DNA of 64,000 nt from JAICMB01 sp963795935 (GTDB lineage: Bacteria > Acidobacteriota > Terriglobia > Bryobacterales > Bryobacteraceae), in NCBI GenBank assembly GCA_963795935.1, contig CAWCJO010000020.1, positions 1-64,000 on the forward strand, given 5' to 3'. The number at the start of each line of letters is the position of its first letter. Position 1 is the first letter of the stretch. This document shows, piece by piece, positions 18,657 through 27,520 of the stretch. A program made the position numbers and the translations under genes. Under the pieces are notes generated by a model. That model was not told the DNA's origin. It was given only the letters and a program-made list of their open reading frames with translations, and made no database searches.

Positions 18657-19790
18657 TCACGTCCGGATGCGATGGACAGCATCGCGGGGCACGTCGTCCA
18701 TATTTTGTGGATCCGCCGCGAGCTCGGCGCCGATCACGCGTTCCATGCGATCCATGAAACGAACTTCCGAGAACCGGTTGGCGGATTCGCGCATCTTCGC
18801 GCCGTCGAAGCTCGTCTCCAGAAACTCGAACTTTCGAACGGCATTCGCCAGATGTTGCTCGTCGGGCCGGCTATAAAGCGCGCCCGCCGAGCCGTCCAAG
18901 ATTTCGCAAGCGCCCCCGCGGCCCAGGGCGATGACCGGTTTCCCGCTTGCGAGGGCTTCGACCATGGTGATTCCGAAGTCTTCTTCGCCCGGAACGACAA
19001 GGGCGCGGCAGCGCGCGTATAGGTCGCGCAGTTGCGGATCGGGGATGCGGCCGCAAAATTCCACGCGGTCTGAAGAGAGACTGCGCAAACGGCGGAACTC
19101 CGGGCCGCCGCCGACGATCCGCAGGCGACGTCCGGCGCTCGAAAAGAAGCGTATCGCGTAATCGAGCCGTTTATACGGCGCCAATTCGGAAACCATCAGA
19201 TAATAATCTTCCGAGGGGAGCTCGAAAAATTCCTGCACGGGAACCGGTGGATAGATCACCTCGGATTCGCGGCGATAGGCTTTCCAGATCCTGCGGCGCG
19301 TGTGCTCGCTGTTGGCTACGAACTCGTCGACGCGGGCAGCGGTCGAGAAATCCCATAGGCGCAGGTAGTGCGCCAGCGGAGCCATTATTGCGCGCTTGAA
19401 TCTGCTGCGAACGAAATCGTGCAGGTAGTCCGGATAAAGGTCCCATAGGTAACGCATGGGGCTGTGGCAGTAACAGAGGTGGCGGCACCCGGAGCGCGTC
19501 AACACGCCCTTCGCCGGTCCCGACTCGCTGCTGATGACGAGGTCATACTCGCGCAGGTCGAAATGTTCCAGCGCCAGCGGCATCAGAGGCAACAGAGAGC
19601 GGTAGTGTCTGCGGCCCGCGTTCAGAAAGGACGCCGTGACGCGCCGGGAGCGAATCAGATCCGATACTTTGGCGGGGTCATAAAATAAAGTGAAAATGTC
19701 GGCGGCAGGGAATAGGCGGCACAGCGCCTCGACAACCTTCTCGCCGCCGCGCATTCCCAACAGCCAGTAATGGACAATGGCGACCCGCAT
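18657..19790 (-). CDS. glycosyltransferase family 4 protein
   Basis: GT-B retaining glycosyltransferase of 377 residues that would add a sugar to a lipid-linked or growing polysaccharide at the inner face of the membrane. ATG 19790 is chosen because MRVAIVHYWLLGMRGGEKVV is the standard N-terminal Rossmann start. The longer frame to 20039 would run antisense through the divergent gene. Motifs: SSESGPAKGVL, CYCHSPMRYLWD, ANSEHTRRRI, VSELAPYKRLDYAI for the C-terminal domain, and the nucleotide-sugar-binding EX7E region in VPGEEDFGITMVEALASGKP. It is the outermost gene of the polysaccharide locus and is divergent from the HprK-related kinase. Confidence 0.9.
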   Translation of the reverse strand: MRVAIVHYWLLGMRGGEKVVEALCRLFPAADIFTLFYDPAKVSDLIRSRRVTASFLNAGRRHYRSLLPLMPLALEHFDLREYDLVISSESGPAKGVLTRSGCRHLCYCHSPMRYLWDLYPDYLHDFVRSRFKRAIMAPLAHYLRLWDFSTAARVDEFVANSEHTRRRIWKAYRRESEVIYPPVPVQEFFELPSEDYYLMVSELAPYKRLDYAIRFFSSAGRRLRIVGGGPEFRRLRSLSSDRVEFCGRIPDPQLRDLYARCRALVVPGEEDFGITMVEALASGKPVIALGRGGACEILDGSAGALYSRPDEQHLANAVRKFEFLETSFDGAKMRESANRFSEVRFMDRMERVIGAELAADPQNMDDVPRDAVHRIRT

Positions 19791-19895
19791 ACAGCAATTG
19801 AGTTCCGGACAGCCCAGGACGTTGCAGCGGCCGGCTTTCGAACGCCGCCGGGCAACGAACCAGGCAAGGCGCCACTCAGTATACTTCTGAAGATA
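19791..19895. promoter_or_regulatory. divergent promoter region between GT4 and HprK-related kinase
   Basis: A 105-base gap. TATACT at 19880-19885 is a good -10-like box on the plus strand. It would place transcription start near 19892, only a few bases before ATG 19896, so the kinase messenger would be nearly leaderless. No good -35 box is seen at 17 bases upstream. Confidence 0.35.
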
Positions 19896-20858
19896 ATGGC
19901 CGATCCGTTCTTGCGCCAAATTCAAATGCCTCGCCGAGGCGTCTTTTATCCGCTGGGATTTCCGGTCGAGATCCTCACGGACTCGCCCAATGTCCTGGAT
20001 GCGGCGGAGGAAACATGGGGCCGCTTCGACCAAATGCACAAAGCCCCTCCGCTACAGATCCGCCTTGGCCTTGGGGAGTCTGTAGGCGAGCCGAGGCCCG
20101 CGCCCGCTCTGCCGCGCTCGGAGGAGCACCTTATCTCGTTCATTCACGGGCCTCACGATTTCGTTTTATGCGATTTGCGCGCCGGCTTCGCGTACGGTTG
20201 GCTGAGCCGGTCCATCGCGCTCGATCGGCCATATTTGCGGTATTACTTTCTGGAGCCCGCCGTCTACGTCATGATTATTGCGCGATACCTGACGCCGATA
20301 CACGGCGCCTGCGTGGCGCTGGGCGGCGCGGGCGTGCTGCTGTGCGGCGACTCGCAGGCGGGAAAGACGACGCTGGCCTACGCCTGCGCCAAGGCAGGCT
20401 GGACCTATATTGCCGATGACGCGTCACATCTCGTCGTTGGCGCCGCACCGGCGTGCGTCGCCGGAAGACCGCACCAGATCCGCTTTCGCCCCGATGCCGG
20501 GCGGCTGTTTCCCGAGCTCGCCGAAAGCCCGGTGTCCGATCGCCCCAATGGGAAGCCCAATGTTGAACTGGATACGGCGCGTCTCGGCATCGATGTCGCC
20601 AGCAGCGCGCGCGTTTCGCACATTGTTTTTTTGAATCGGACGCCACCGAGCGCGCCGCTGCTCACTCAGTATGACAAAGAGCGCGCATTCGAGCGTCTGT
20701 CGCAGGTCCTGTGTGTCGGAGATGAAGAGATAAAGGAGCGGCAGCGGCGCAGCTTACGCGTTCTTCTATCACACGTCGAGGTTTACGAAATGCACTATCG
20801 CGATTTGAGCTGGGCGGAGCAATGTTTGCGGTCGCTTGTAGGAGGCGGGAGCGATTGA
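19896..20858 (+). CDS. HprK-related serine kinase-like P-loop protein
   Basis: 320 residues (start at MADPFLRQIQ, since the longer frame overlaps the divergent gene). A Walker A loop, LLCGDSQAGKTTLAYACAKAG (glycines near residue 151), sits in the context IHGACVALGGAG...; it is followed by WTYIADDASHLVV. This is the layout of HPr kinase/phosphorylase C-terminal domains and of the HprK-related kinases of glycan and peptide clusters. No HPr gene is nearby, so the target is probably not classical HPr. Its TGA overlaps the ATG of the next gene by one base (TGATG). With the nucleotidyltransferase after the receptor it matches the gene types of an HPr-rel-A-like system, though a PqqD-like gene was not seen. 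Confidence 0.75.
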   Translation: MADPFLRQIQMPRRGVFYPLGFPVEILTDSPNVLDAAEETWGRFDQMHKAPPLQIRLGLGESVGEPRPAPALPRSEEHLISFIHGPHDFVLCDLRAGFAYGWLSRSIALDRPYLRYYFLEPAVYVMIIARYLTPIHGACVALGGAGVLLCGDSQAGKTTLAYACAKAGWTYIADDASHLVVGAAPACVAGRPHQIRFRPDAGRLFPELAESPVSDRPNGKPNVELDTARLGIDVASSARVSHIVFLNRTPPSAPLLTQYDKERAFERLSQVLCVGDEEIKERQRRSLRVLLSHVEVYEMHYRDLSWAEQCLRSLVGGGSD

Positions 20859-23800
20859 TGTTTCGAGTTGTTGTGTTCCTTGACATCGTCCTATGCGCGA
20901 ACCTGTGCGCACAAGTCTCATCCGGCAGCCTCATGGGCGATGTCCACGATCCATCGGGCGCAGTCGTGCGCGGTTCGAGCGTCACGCTCATAAACAACGC
21001 AACGGGCTACCAGCGATCGGTTCGAACGGGGGACGGGGGGAGCTATCAATTCGACGATATCTCGCCTGGAACCTACACGGTGTCAGTGGAGAAGAACGGA
21101 TTTCGAACGACGAAGGCCACGAACGTCCGCATCGAGATCGACCGGAAACTGCGTCTCGACTTCGACTTGACTGCGGGGACGCAACACGAGGCCGTAACGG
21201 TCACGGCGCGCGCGTCTTTGTTGCAAACCGACGACGCCGGCGAAGGCTATACGTTAGAGAGCTCAACCATCTCGGAGGTGCCTCTGGATGGCCGCAACGT
21301 GATGTCGCTTGTGACGCTCGGCCCGGGCGCGATTCCGAGGCAGCTCAACGGCTTCGTGCACGACGTGATCAACGATGCCCAGGAGGCGCGCGGCGCCGTG
21401 GCCTTGAACGCGCCGATCAATGGCGCGCGATCCACCATGAACACGTACATTCTGGACGGCGCCTACAACACGGACCGGAACACCTACGCGACGGTTATCG
21501 TACCGCCGCTCGATTCCGTCGCGGAGTTTCGTATCCAATCGTCCGCCGGGTCGGCCGAATATGCCCAATCCGGCGGTGGCGCCATCGACGTCCTTACAAA
21601 ATCGGGCACGCGCACCTTCCATGGCGGCGCGTTTGAATACCTACGCAACGACGTGACCGATGCGCGCAACTATTTCGACGATCCCACGCTCCCCCGTTCG
21701 GTTTTTCGCCAGAACCAATACGGCGGCTCGCTAGGCGGCCCGTTGCCCGTTCATCTGGGATTTTTCTTTCTTTCTTACGAGGGGCTGCGAGGCGAATCGG
21801 CCAGGTCTACCGAGCACATCGTTCCTGACGAGGCAATCCGCAGCGGCGATTTTACGGGCCGGAATCCCATTTTCGATCCACTCAGCGTCGATGCGAACGG
21901 TGCGCGGTCTCCTTTCCCCGGCAACATTATTCCCGCATCCCGCCTCGATCCCATCGCGCAGCGCTACCTGGCGCAATACGAGCCGCTGCCCAACCACATC
22001 TCCGCCGACGGCACGAACTATCTGGATGCGACTCCAAGCAACAACGCAAACGACAGCGTCGTCGGCCGCTTCGACCGGCAATTTGGAAAACGCGGCGCGT
22101 TCTTCGCGCGCTACAACCTGAATCAGGAAGACTCCTTGCAAGCCGGAAACTTTCCCGAGCTTCCGCTCAATGAGGATTTGCGCGCGCAGCAGGCGGCGCT
22201 CGGCTATACCTACGCTGGAACAAACTGGCTGAACGAGACGCGGCTTTCGTTTACGCGCTTGCGAGTCTTCGATCTGCCGCGGAGCGCCTTCGGGACGGAT
22301 ATTGTGCGCGGATTGGGGATCGCGGATATGCCCACCGATCCGTTTTCCTACGGGCTGCCCTACTTCGTCGTGGGCGGCTTCGATACCGTGACGGACTCGA
22401 CTTTTCTGCCGCAAACGCAGCGCGACAACACCTGGCAACTCTCCGATGGCATCAGCCTGGCGCGAGGTCGGCATACCTGGAAAGCCGGCGGCGAGTGGAT
22501 TCATTTCCAGATGAATTACGAGCAAAGCCAGTATGCGCGAGGACGCTACATCTTCAACGGCCAGTTCACCTCCGATCTCGCCAATCCCAACACCACGGGA
22601 GACGCGTTTGCCGATTTTTTGCTCGGCGATGCGTCGCAGACCCAGCGCAGCGTGGGAAGCGCACAGGCATATTTGCGGCAGAACACGTATGGAGTTTACG
22701 TCCAGGATACGTGGCGCGTAAGCAGCCGGTTGACGTTCGATTATGGGGTCCGCTATGAGTATTACGCTCCGTTTACCGAAGCGCGCAACCGGCTGCTGAA
22801 CCTGGATTACTCGACTCTGCCGCGCGATCCGCTTCTGGCCAGCGTGCCGACGGCCGCCCAGCCCGACCGCAACAATTTCGCTCCGCGGTTCGGGCTCGCA
22901 TGGCGATTGCCCACGTTTTTCGGCGCCGCACACGAGGCCGTGTTTCGCGCCGCCTACGGAATCTTCTACAGCCCTGAAATTGCAGTGGAAGCATATAACC
23001 TGGTGCGCAACAATCAACTTAATCAAATAAACGAATCGAACGAAACGGCGCCGGAGCTGACGCTGGAAAACGGATTCCCTCAAAACGCGCTGCAAGGACT
23101 CCCGACCTACTACGGACTGGATGCCAAGGCGCGCACTCCTTATGTACAGCAATGGTCCGCGGGCATCCAGCGCGAGATCGGCGCGGGAATGATTCTCGAA
23201 GCCAGCTACATCGGCAGCAAGGGGACGAAGCTCGGACGCTTCCGCACTTTCAATACGCCTCAGCAGGTGGAGACCGGCGCGGACCTGCCGCCACGCCCCG
23301 GCGATTTACAGTCCTTGAGGACGTTTCCCGATTTGGGACCGATTTACCAGGTCCAGCACATTGCCAACTCGTCGTACAATTCTCTTCAGATTAAAACCGA
23401 GAAGCGCATGTCCAGTAAGTTATCCGTGCTGGCGAGTTTCGTCTGGTCCAAGTCAATCGATGATGCGGATTCGATTATTCCCGGGCTAAGCGACAGCTTC
23501 GGCGCCCAGGACGAGCGCAACCTGCGGCTGGAGCGAGGGCTTTCGTCCTTCAACGTGGGACGGCGATTGAGCGCGGGGTTCGTCTATAATTTTGGCCGTT
23601 CGAGTTTTCTGCGCCCGCTCTTCTCGCATTGGGGTGCTTCGGGAATTATTACGATTCAGGACGGCGTGCCTTGGAATCCGGTTTACTTCTCGACCGATTT
23701 CGCGAATTCGGGAACGCCCAACCGTCCCAACGTGGTTCCGGGACAGAGCGTCAATCTGCCCTCCGGCCAGCGGACCGCCGAGGAATGGTTCAACCCTAAC

Positions 23801-24073
23801 GCGTTCTCCGACCCGGCGCCGTTCACGTTTGGCGATGCGGGCAGGAATATACTGCCGAGTCCGGGTACCGAAGTCGTCGACCTGGCCCTGCACCGGCGTT
23901 TTCCGATCCGCGAAGCGGCGGCGCTGGAGTTTCGCGGGGAGGTGTTCAACTCCCTGAATCATCCGAACTGGGGCATTCCCGGCCAGTATCCCGATTTTGG
24001 TCCGTTCTTCGGAAAAATCTTTGCGAGTGGACAGCCGCGGCGAATACAGTTCGGGCTAAGGCTGGATTTTTGA
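20858..24073 (+). CDS. Oar-like TonB-dependent receptor inside the kinase/nucleotidyltransferase operon
   Basis: Start set at ATG 20858 (MFRVVVFLDIVLCANLCAQ, a signal peptide), preceded by GGGAG at seven bases and overlapping the kinase stop. 1071 residues. The carboxypeptidase-regulatory domain covers ~22-105 (LMGDVHDPSGAVVRGSSVTL, GTYTVSVEKNGFRT). The plug follows (SEVPLDGRNVMSLVTLGPG) and the barrel has KSGTRTFHGGAFEYLRNDV, RRIQFGLRLDF closing it at the C-terminus. It is tightly coupled to both neighbours: a one-base overlap upstream and an overlap of the stop with the possible TTG start downstream. This binds the receptor to a kinase, nucleotidyltransferase and transporter; the ligand could be an oligosaccharide or glycoconjugate, but this is inference. 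Confidence 0.9.
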   Translation: MFRVVVFLDIVLCANLCAQVSSGSLMGDVHDPSGAVVRGSSVTLINNATGYQRSVRTGDGGSYQFDDISPGTYTVSVEKNGFRTTKATNVRIEIDRKLRLDFDLTAGTQHEAVTVTARASLLQTDDAGEGYTLESSTISEVPLDGRNVMSLVTLGPGAIPRQLNGFVHDVINDAQEARGAVALNAPINGARSTMNTYILDGAYNTDRNTYATVIVPPLDSVAEFRIQSSAGSAEYAQSGGGAIDVLTKSGTRTFHGGAFEYLRNDVTDARNYFDDPTLPRSVFRQNQYGGSLGGPLPVHLGFFFLSYEGLRGESARSTEHIVPDEAIRSGDFTGRNPIFDPLSVDANGARSPFPGNIIPASRLDPIAQRYLAQYEPLPNHISADGTNYLDATPSNNANDSVVGRFDRQFGKRGAFFARYNLNQEDSLQAGNFPELPLNEDLRAQQAALGYTYAGTNWLNETRLSFTRLRVFDLPRSAFGTDIVRGLGIADMPTDPFSYGLPYFVVGGFDTVTDSTFLPQTQRDNTWQLSDGISLARGRHTWKAGGEWIHFQMNYEQSQYARGRYIFNGQFTSDLANPNTTGDAFADFLLGDASQTQRSVGSAQAYLRQNTYGVYVQDTWRVSSRLTFDYGVRYEYYAPFTEARNRLLNLDYSTLPRDPLLASVPTAAQPDRNNFAPRFGLAWRLPTFFGAAHEAVFRAAYGIFYSPEIAVEAYNLVRNNQLNQINESNETAPELTLENGFPQNALQGLPTYYGLDAKARTPYVQQWSAGIQREIGAGMILEASYIGSKGTKLGRFRTFNTPQQVETGADLPPRPGDLQSLRTFPDLGPIYQVQHIANSSYNSLQIKTEKRMSSKLSVLASFVWSKSIDDADSIIPGLSDSFGAQDERNLRLERGLSSFNVGRRLSAGFVYNFGRSSFLRPLFSHWGASGIITIQDGVPWNPVYFSTDFANSGTPNRPNVVPGQSVNLPSGQRTAEEWFNPNAFSDPAPFTFGDAGRNILPSPGTEVVDLALHRRFPIREAAALEFRGEVFNSLNHPNWGIPGQYPDFGPFFGKIFASGQPRRIQFGLRLDF

Positions 24074-25333
24074 CGTTTCGGACCGACCCGCGCATGGTGC
24101 GAGCCGTGGTCGCCACGCTGCGGTTCGATTCGCCGCCTTCGCCCGATCTGGAGAAGTTTGACGCGGAGCAGTGGAATGCGCTCCTGGATTTTACGGACCG
24201 CGTCCACGTTACGCTTGCATTCGCGCGGCGCGCCGCTGGCGCACTGCCCGAGGCAGTGCGTGCGCGCATTGCCCGGAACGAGTCCGGCGCCGCGTTGCGC
24301 TTCGAGCGCCTCAAGGAAGCGTATCGCGAAATCGCAGCGGTGTTCGAAACCGCGGGCATCGATTCGCTGGTCTTGAAAGGCTTTGCGCAACGGATTTGGA
24401 ACAACCGCGAGCTTCCCATGCGGCCGCAATACGATATTGATATCTTCTGCCGGCCGGAAGAGGCCGCGAAAGCGCAAGAGCTGCTGGGCGGGCTCGGTTA
24501 CGAACCCGTCGCCGGCGCGGAACAGTTTCCGGCCGATCATCTTCCGCTGCTGATTCGGAAGACGGGTTGGCGCTGGCGCGGAGATTACTTCGATGCGGAG
24601 CGCCCGGCGTCGGTCGAGATTCACTTCCGTTTGTGGGATGCGGAAACAGAACGGATTCCCGCGCCCGGAATCGAGGAATTCTGGGGCAGGCGCGAGACGA
24701 GAGAAGCGGCCGGACTGCGCTTCGCATCGCTCGATCCCGTGGACACTCTGGCCTATTCCGCGCTGCACGCTTTGCGTCATCTGTTGCGCGGCGATCTCTC
24801 GCTGTGGCACATCTACGAGCTTGCGACGATGTTAGACCGCTTCTCGGAAGACGCGCCCTTGTGGTCCGCGTGGCGGGAGCGTTATGCGGAGTCGTTGCGG
24901 CGACCGCAGGCGGTGGTGTTCCGGCTCGCGCAAGGCTGGTTTGGCTGCCGTCTCGCGGCTCAGGCGCAAGAAGAGATCGAGCGGCTGCCTGAGCCGGTAC
25001 GCCGTTGGTTTGAATTGCATGGCGCCGAGCCCGGAGGACTTCGTCTCTTCGCAAATAAGAGCGAGTTGTGGCTGCACACGGCACTGCTTTCATTGCCCGG
25101 CGATATCGCGCGCGTCGCTCGAAGAAAATTATTGCCGGCCGCCAAACGACGCGCACCGCATCACCTTCACGTCCAATCCTCCGAAGTGACGCCGCGGCTG
25201 CGCCTGGAACGCCTCGCGCATTATTGCTCTTTCTCTCTGGGGAGAACGGCGCACCACGTCCGCACGCTGCCTTTCGCGTGCCTTCAAGGACTCTTCTGGT
25301 ATCTGAACGCAAAAGGCATCGACTCCGAGATTC
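24070..25333 (+). CDS. nucleotidyltransferase family protein (NTP_transf_5-like)
   Basis: About 420 residues of coding in frame 1. Nucleotidyltransferase signature: SLVLKGFAQRIW, then the metal-binding carboxylates in QYDIDIFCRPEEA (about residues 122-124), and the third acidic site near VEIHFRLWDAE. A helical C-terminal part follows with HALRHLLRGDLSLWHIYELA. This fold transfers a nucleotidyl group to a small molecule or protein; family members are common in capsule and ribosomal-peptide loci. Start is TTG 24070, overlapping the receptor stop, or ATG 24094. The frame has no stop until 26763, but coding switches to frame 2 at ~25330, so the end given is the point of the switch, not a stop codon. 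Confidence 0.72.
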
Positions 25334-26488
25334 TTGCGCTTTCTGGCGGCCTCGTCGCTGATGAATTTCGGGCTGTCGATATTTTTTCTGCTGTACAACC
25401 TCGGGCTTCTGCAGCGCGGCTATCGCGAAAACTTAGTCGGTCTGATCGCCGCGGCCATGACCATGGGGACACTGGCGGGAACTTTGCCGGCGGGTCTGGC
25501 AGCGCACCGCTTTGGGCTGAAGCCGACGCTGTTGCTCGCCTTCGTTGCCACGCCGCTCATCTGCGCCGTACGCGCGCTTGTTTCGGATCCCATTTTGCTG
25601 GTCGGGGCGGCATTCCTGGGCGGCTTTTCATTCTCGTTTTATGCGGTCTCGTTGCCTCCGTGCGTCGCGCGTCTGGCGCCGGAACGAGCGCGAGCGCTCG
25701 CGTTCAGCCTCGTTTTCTCACTGGGCATTGGAATGGCCGCGCTGGGCGCCGCCGCGGGCGGGGCCGTTCCCGCGTTGCTGGGTGGAATCAAGCCCGCCTT
25801 GCTGGCGGCCACCGCTGTCGCCGCGCTCGGCGCGCTGATTGCCCTGAAGCTCCAAATCGGAAGCGCGCCCGCGGCGCACAAGCGCATCTACCCGAGCGAT
25901 CCCGCCATCAAACGATACCTCGCCGCCATCGCGCTATGGAGCATCGCGACGGGCAGCTTCAACTCCTTCGCAAACGTCTATTTTTCCACCCAGCTCGGTT
26001 CGCCGGTACGCGTAATCGGTTTTGTATTCTCGGCTTCGCAGCTCGTGCAGACTCTCGCCGTCATGGCGGCGCCCCTGGTCCTACGCAGATTCGGCCTCGC
26101 GACGGGAATCATGGCCATGCAGATGGCCACTGCGGCCGCTCTGGGCCTGCTTGCCTTCGAACCTCCGCTCGCCGGCGCGGCGGTGTTGTACGCCTGCTAT
26201 ATGTCCGCGCAATACATGAGCGAGCCCGGCATGTACACGTTTCTCATGGCGCGCGCCAAGGAGGAAGAGCGCGGCGGTGCGTCGGCCTTGAACTTCCTGG
26301 TGCTGTTGTCGGGCCAGGCCATCGCCGCCGCGCTCTCCGGGTTCGCGATACGGCGCTTCGGATATGGCGCGGTCCTGATCGTTGCAGCGATCCTTGCGGC
26401 CATCGCGGGAATTTATCTCCGAACGGCACTATCGAGCAAGGATCCCGATCAGGTACTGCTTATGAATTCCAGCACCTCGCGCGCATAG
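25334..26488 (+). CDS. major facilitator superfamily transporter
   Basis: 384 residues with about 11-12 hydrophobic helices and typical MFS loops (GLAAHRFGLKPTLLL between helices 2 and 3; APLVLRRFGLATG in the second half). The first helix begins almost at the first codon (FLAASSLMNFGLSIFFLLYNL). The only starts after the preceding in-frame TGA near 25302 are TTG 25334 and ATG 25361, and no ribosome binding site is visible. The coding of the upstream nucleotidyltransferase runs straight up to this point. A frameshifted fusion is therefore possible. Likely exports or imports a sugar-like compound or precursor of the polysaccharide locus. The end overlaps the convergent glycosyltransferase by 40 bases. 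Confidence 0.8.
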   Translation: MRFLAASSLMNFGLSIFFLLYNLGLLQRGYRENLVGLIAAAMTMGTLAGTLPAGLAAHRFGLKPTLLLAFVATPLICAVRALVSDPILLVGAAFLGGFSFSFYAVSLPPCVARLAPERARALAFSLVFSLGIGMAALGAAAGGAVPALLGGIKPALLAATAVAALGALIALKLQIGSAPAAHKRIYPSDPAIKRYLAAIALWSIATGSFNSFANVYFSTQLGSPVRVIGFVFSASQLVQTLAVMAAPLVLRRFGLATGIMAMQMATAAALGLLAFEPPLAGAAVLYACYMSAQYMSEPGMYTFLMARAKEEERGGASALNFLVLLSGQAIAAALSGFAIRRFGYGAVLIVAAILAAIAGIYLRTALSSKDPDQVLLMNSSTSRA

Positions 26489-27520
26489 CGCTCCACTCGA
26501 AAACGCCGTTCCCAATGCGAGCGGGCCGCGCACGCCATCTTTTGCATTTCCTCGCGTCCGGCGAGCAGATTCGCGATCGCATCGGCCAATGCGCCCGGAT
26601 CGGGGGACGAGGTCAGCACCCCCGTCACTCCGTGCTCGATCAGCTCCGGAATACCGCCCGACGGATAGGCGATCACCGGCACGCCAGACGCGAAGGCTTC
26701 GAGAATCACTCGCGGCGCGGCATCGATAGCCGACGAGGGGACAGCCAGGATATCGAGATTTGAAAATGCATCGGAGATGTTGTCCGCCCAACCGGGGAAC
26801 GCTACAGGAAGACCGGCGGCGCTCTCGAGCACACGTTTCATGTAATTGGGAGGAGAGAACAGCGGGGCGCCGTAGACCAGGTACTCCGCCGCAAGGCCCC
26901 GCCGCTCAAGCGTCCGCGCGGCAACGATAAAGTCGAGTTGGCCTTTTTCAGGAGCAATACGGCCGATAACGCCAATGCGCGGCGTGCGGCCGCGATGGAG
27001 CGGCCCGCGAAAGGGCAACTCGCGGATACCAGTGTAGATGACGCGCAGACGCTCGGCGGGAAGGCGCGTCGCGACGAAGCGCGAGCATGCAACGATCCTG
27101 GTCCGCCGGGAGCGAAGAGACCACCGGCAAATGGCGGCCGCGTAACGCCGGCCTAGAAAGCTGTGCGCATGAAAGACCAGGTCGCGGGATGCCAGCGCCG
27201 CCGCGGGCAGCAGGCGCGGACCGTTGACGTACACGAGATCGATGGAGCGCTGGTCCACAATGGCTTGAATACGCCGCGCCATGCGAGGGATGTCGAAAGC
27301 GAACGAGCAGATATCGCCCGTGGTCTTGCGGCCATGCGCGTATTCGATCCTCGGCAATTCGTGGACGCGTACGTTTCGCGTCCCGGAGAGCCTCCGACAG
27401 CGGCCCCGCGCCGGGCAGAGCGGCGTCGAGGACGTGCATGGGCGCGTGGTCGATCAGATCGAGCAGACATCGTTGAGCCCCGCCGAGCTGATTAAACTGA
27501 TCGACGAACAGGATTCGCAT
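26449..27520 (-). CDS. glycosyltransferase family 4 protein, one frameshift
   Basis: The N-terminus starts at ATG 27520 with MRILFVDQFNQLGGAQRCLL, the usual GT-B opening. Coding shifts frame between about 27385 and 27357 and then continues as ELPRIEYAHGRKT to the end at 26449. The C-terminal Rossmann domain shows GVIGRIAPEKGQLDFIVAA, LVYGAPLF, AFPGWADNI, the donor-binding stretch LAVPSSAIDAAPRVILEAFA and PSGGIPELIEHGVTG. Complete length would be about 357 residues. It overlaps the upstream O-antigen ligase gene by 29 bases, so it is the last gene of a minus-strand operon of Wzz-like protein, ligase and glycosyltransferase. The single shift with clean flanks suggests an indel error. Confidence 0.85.

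Noticed and set aside
19791..20039. N-terminal extension of the GT4 protein
   Set aside because: The extension would run antisense to the divergent kinase gene; the standard GT-B start is at 19790.
21731..23152. 473-residue minus frame antisense to a receptor
   Set aside because: No leader, motif or ribosome binding site; the plus strand is clearly a receptor.
24070..26763. One 897-residue plus frame through the nucleotidyltransferase and beyond
   Set aside because: After ~25330 this frame becomes Arg/His-rich and meaningless while frame 2 encodes a clear MFS transporter.
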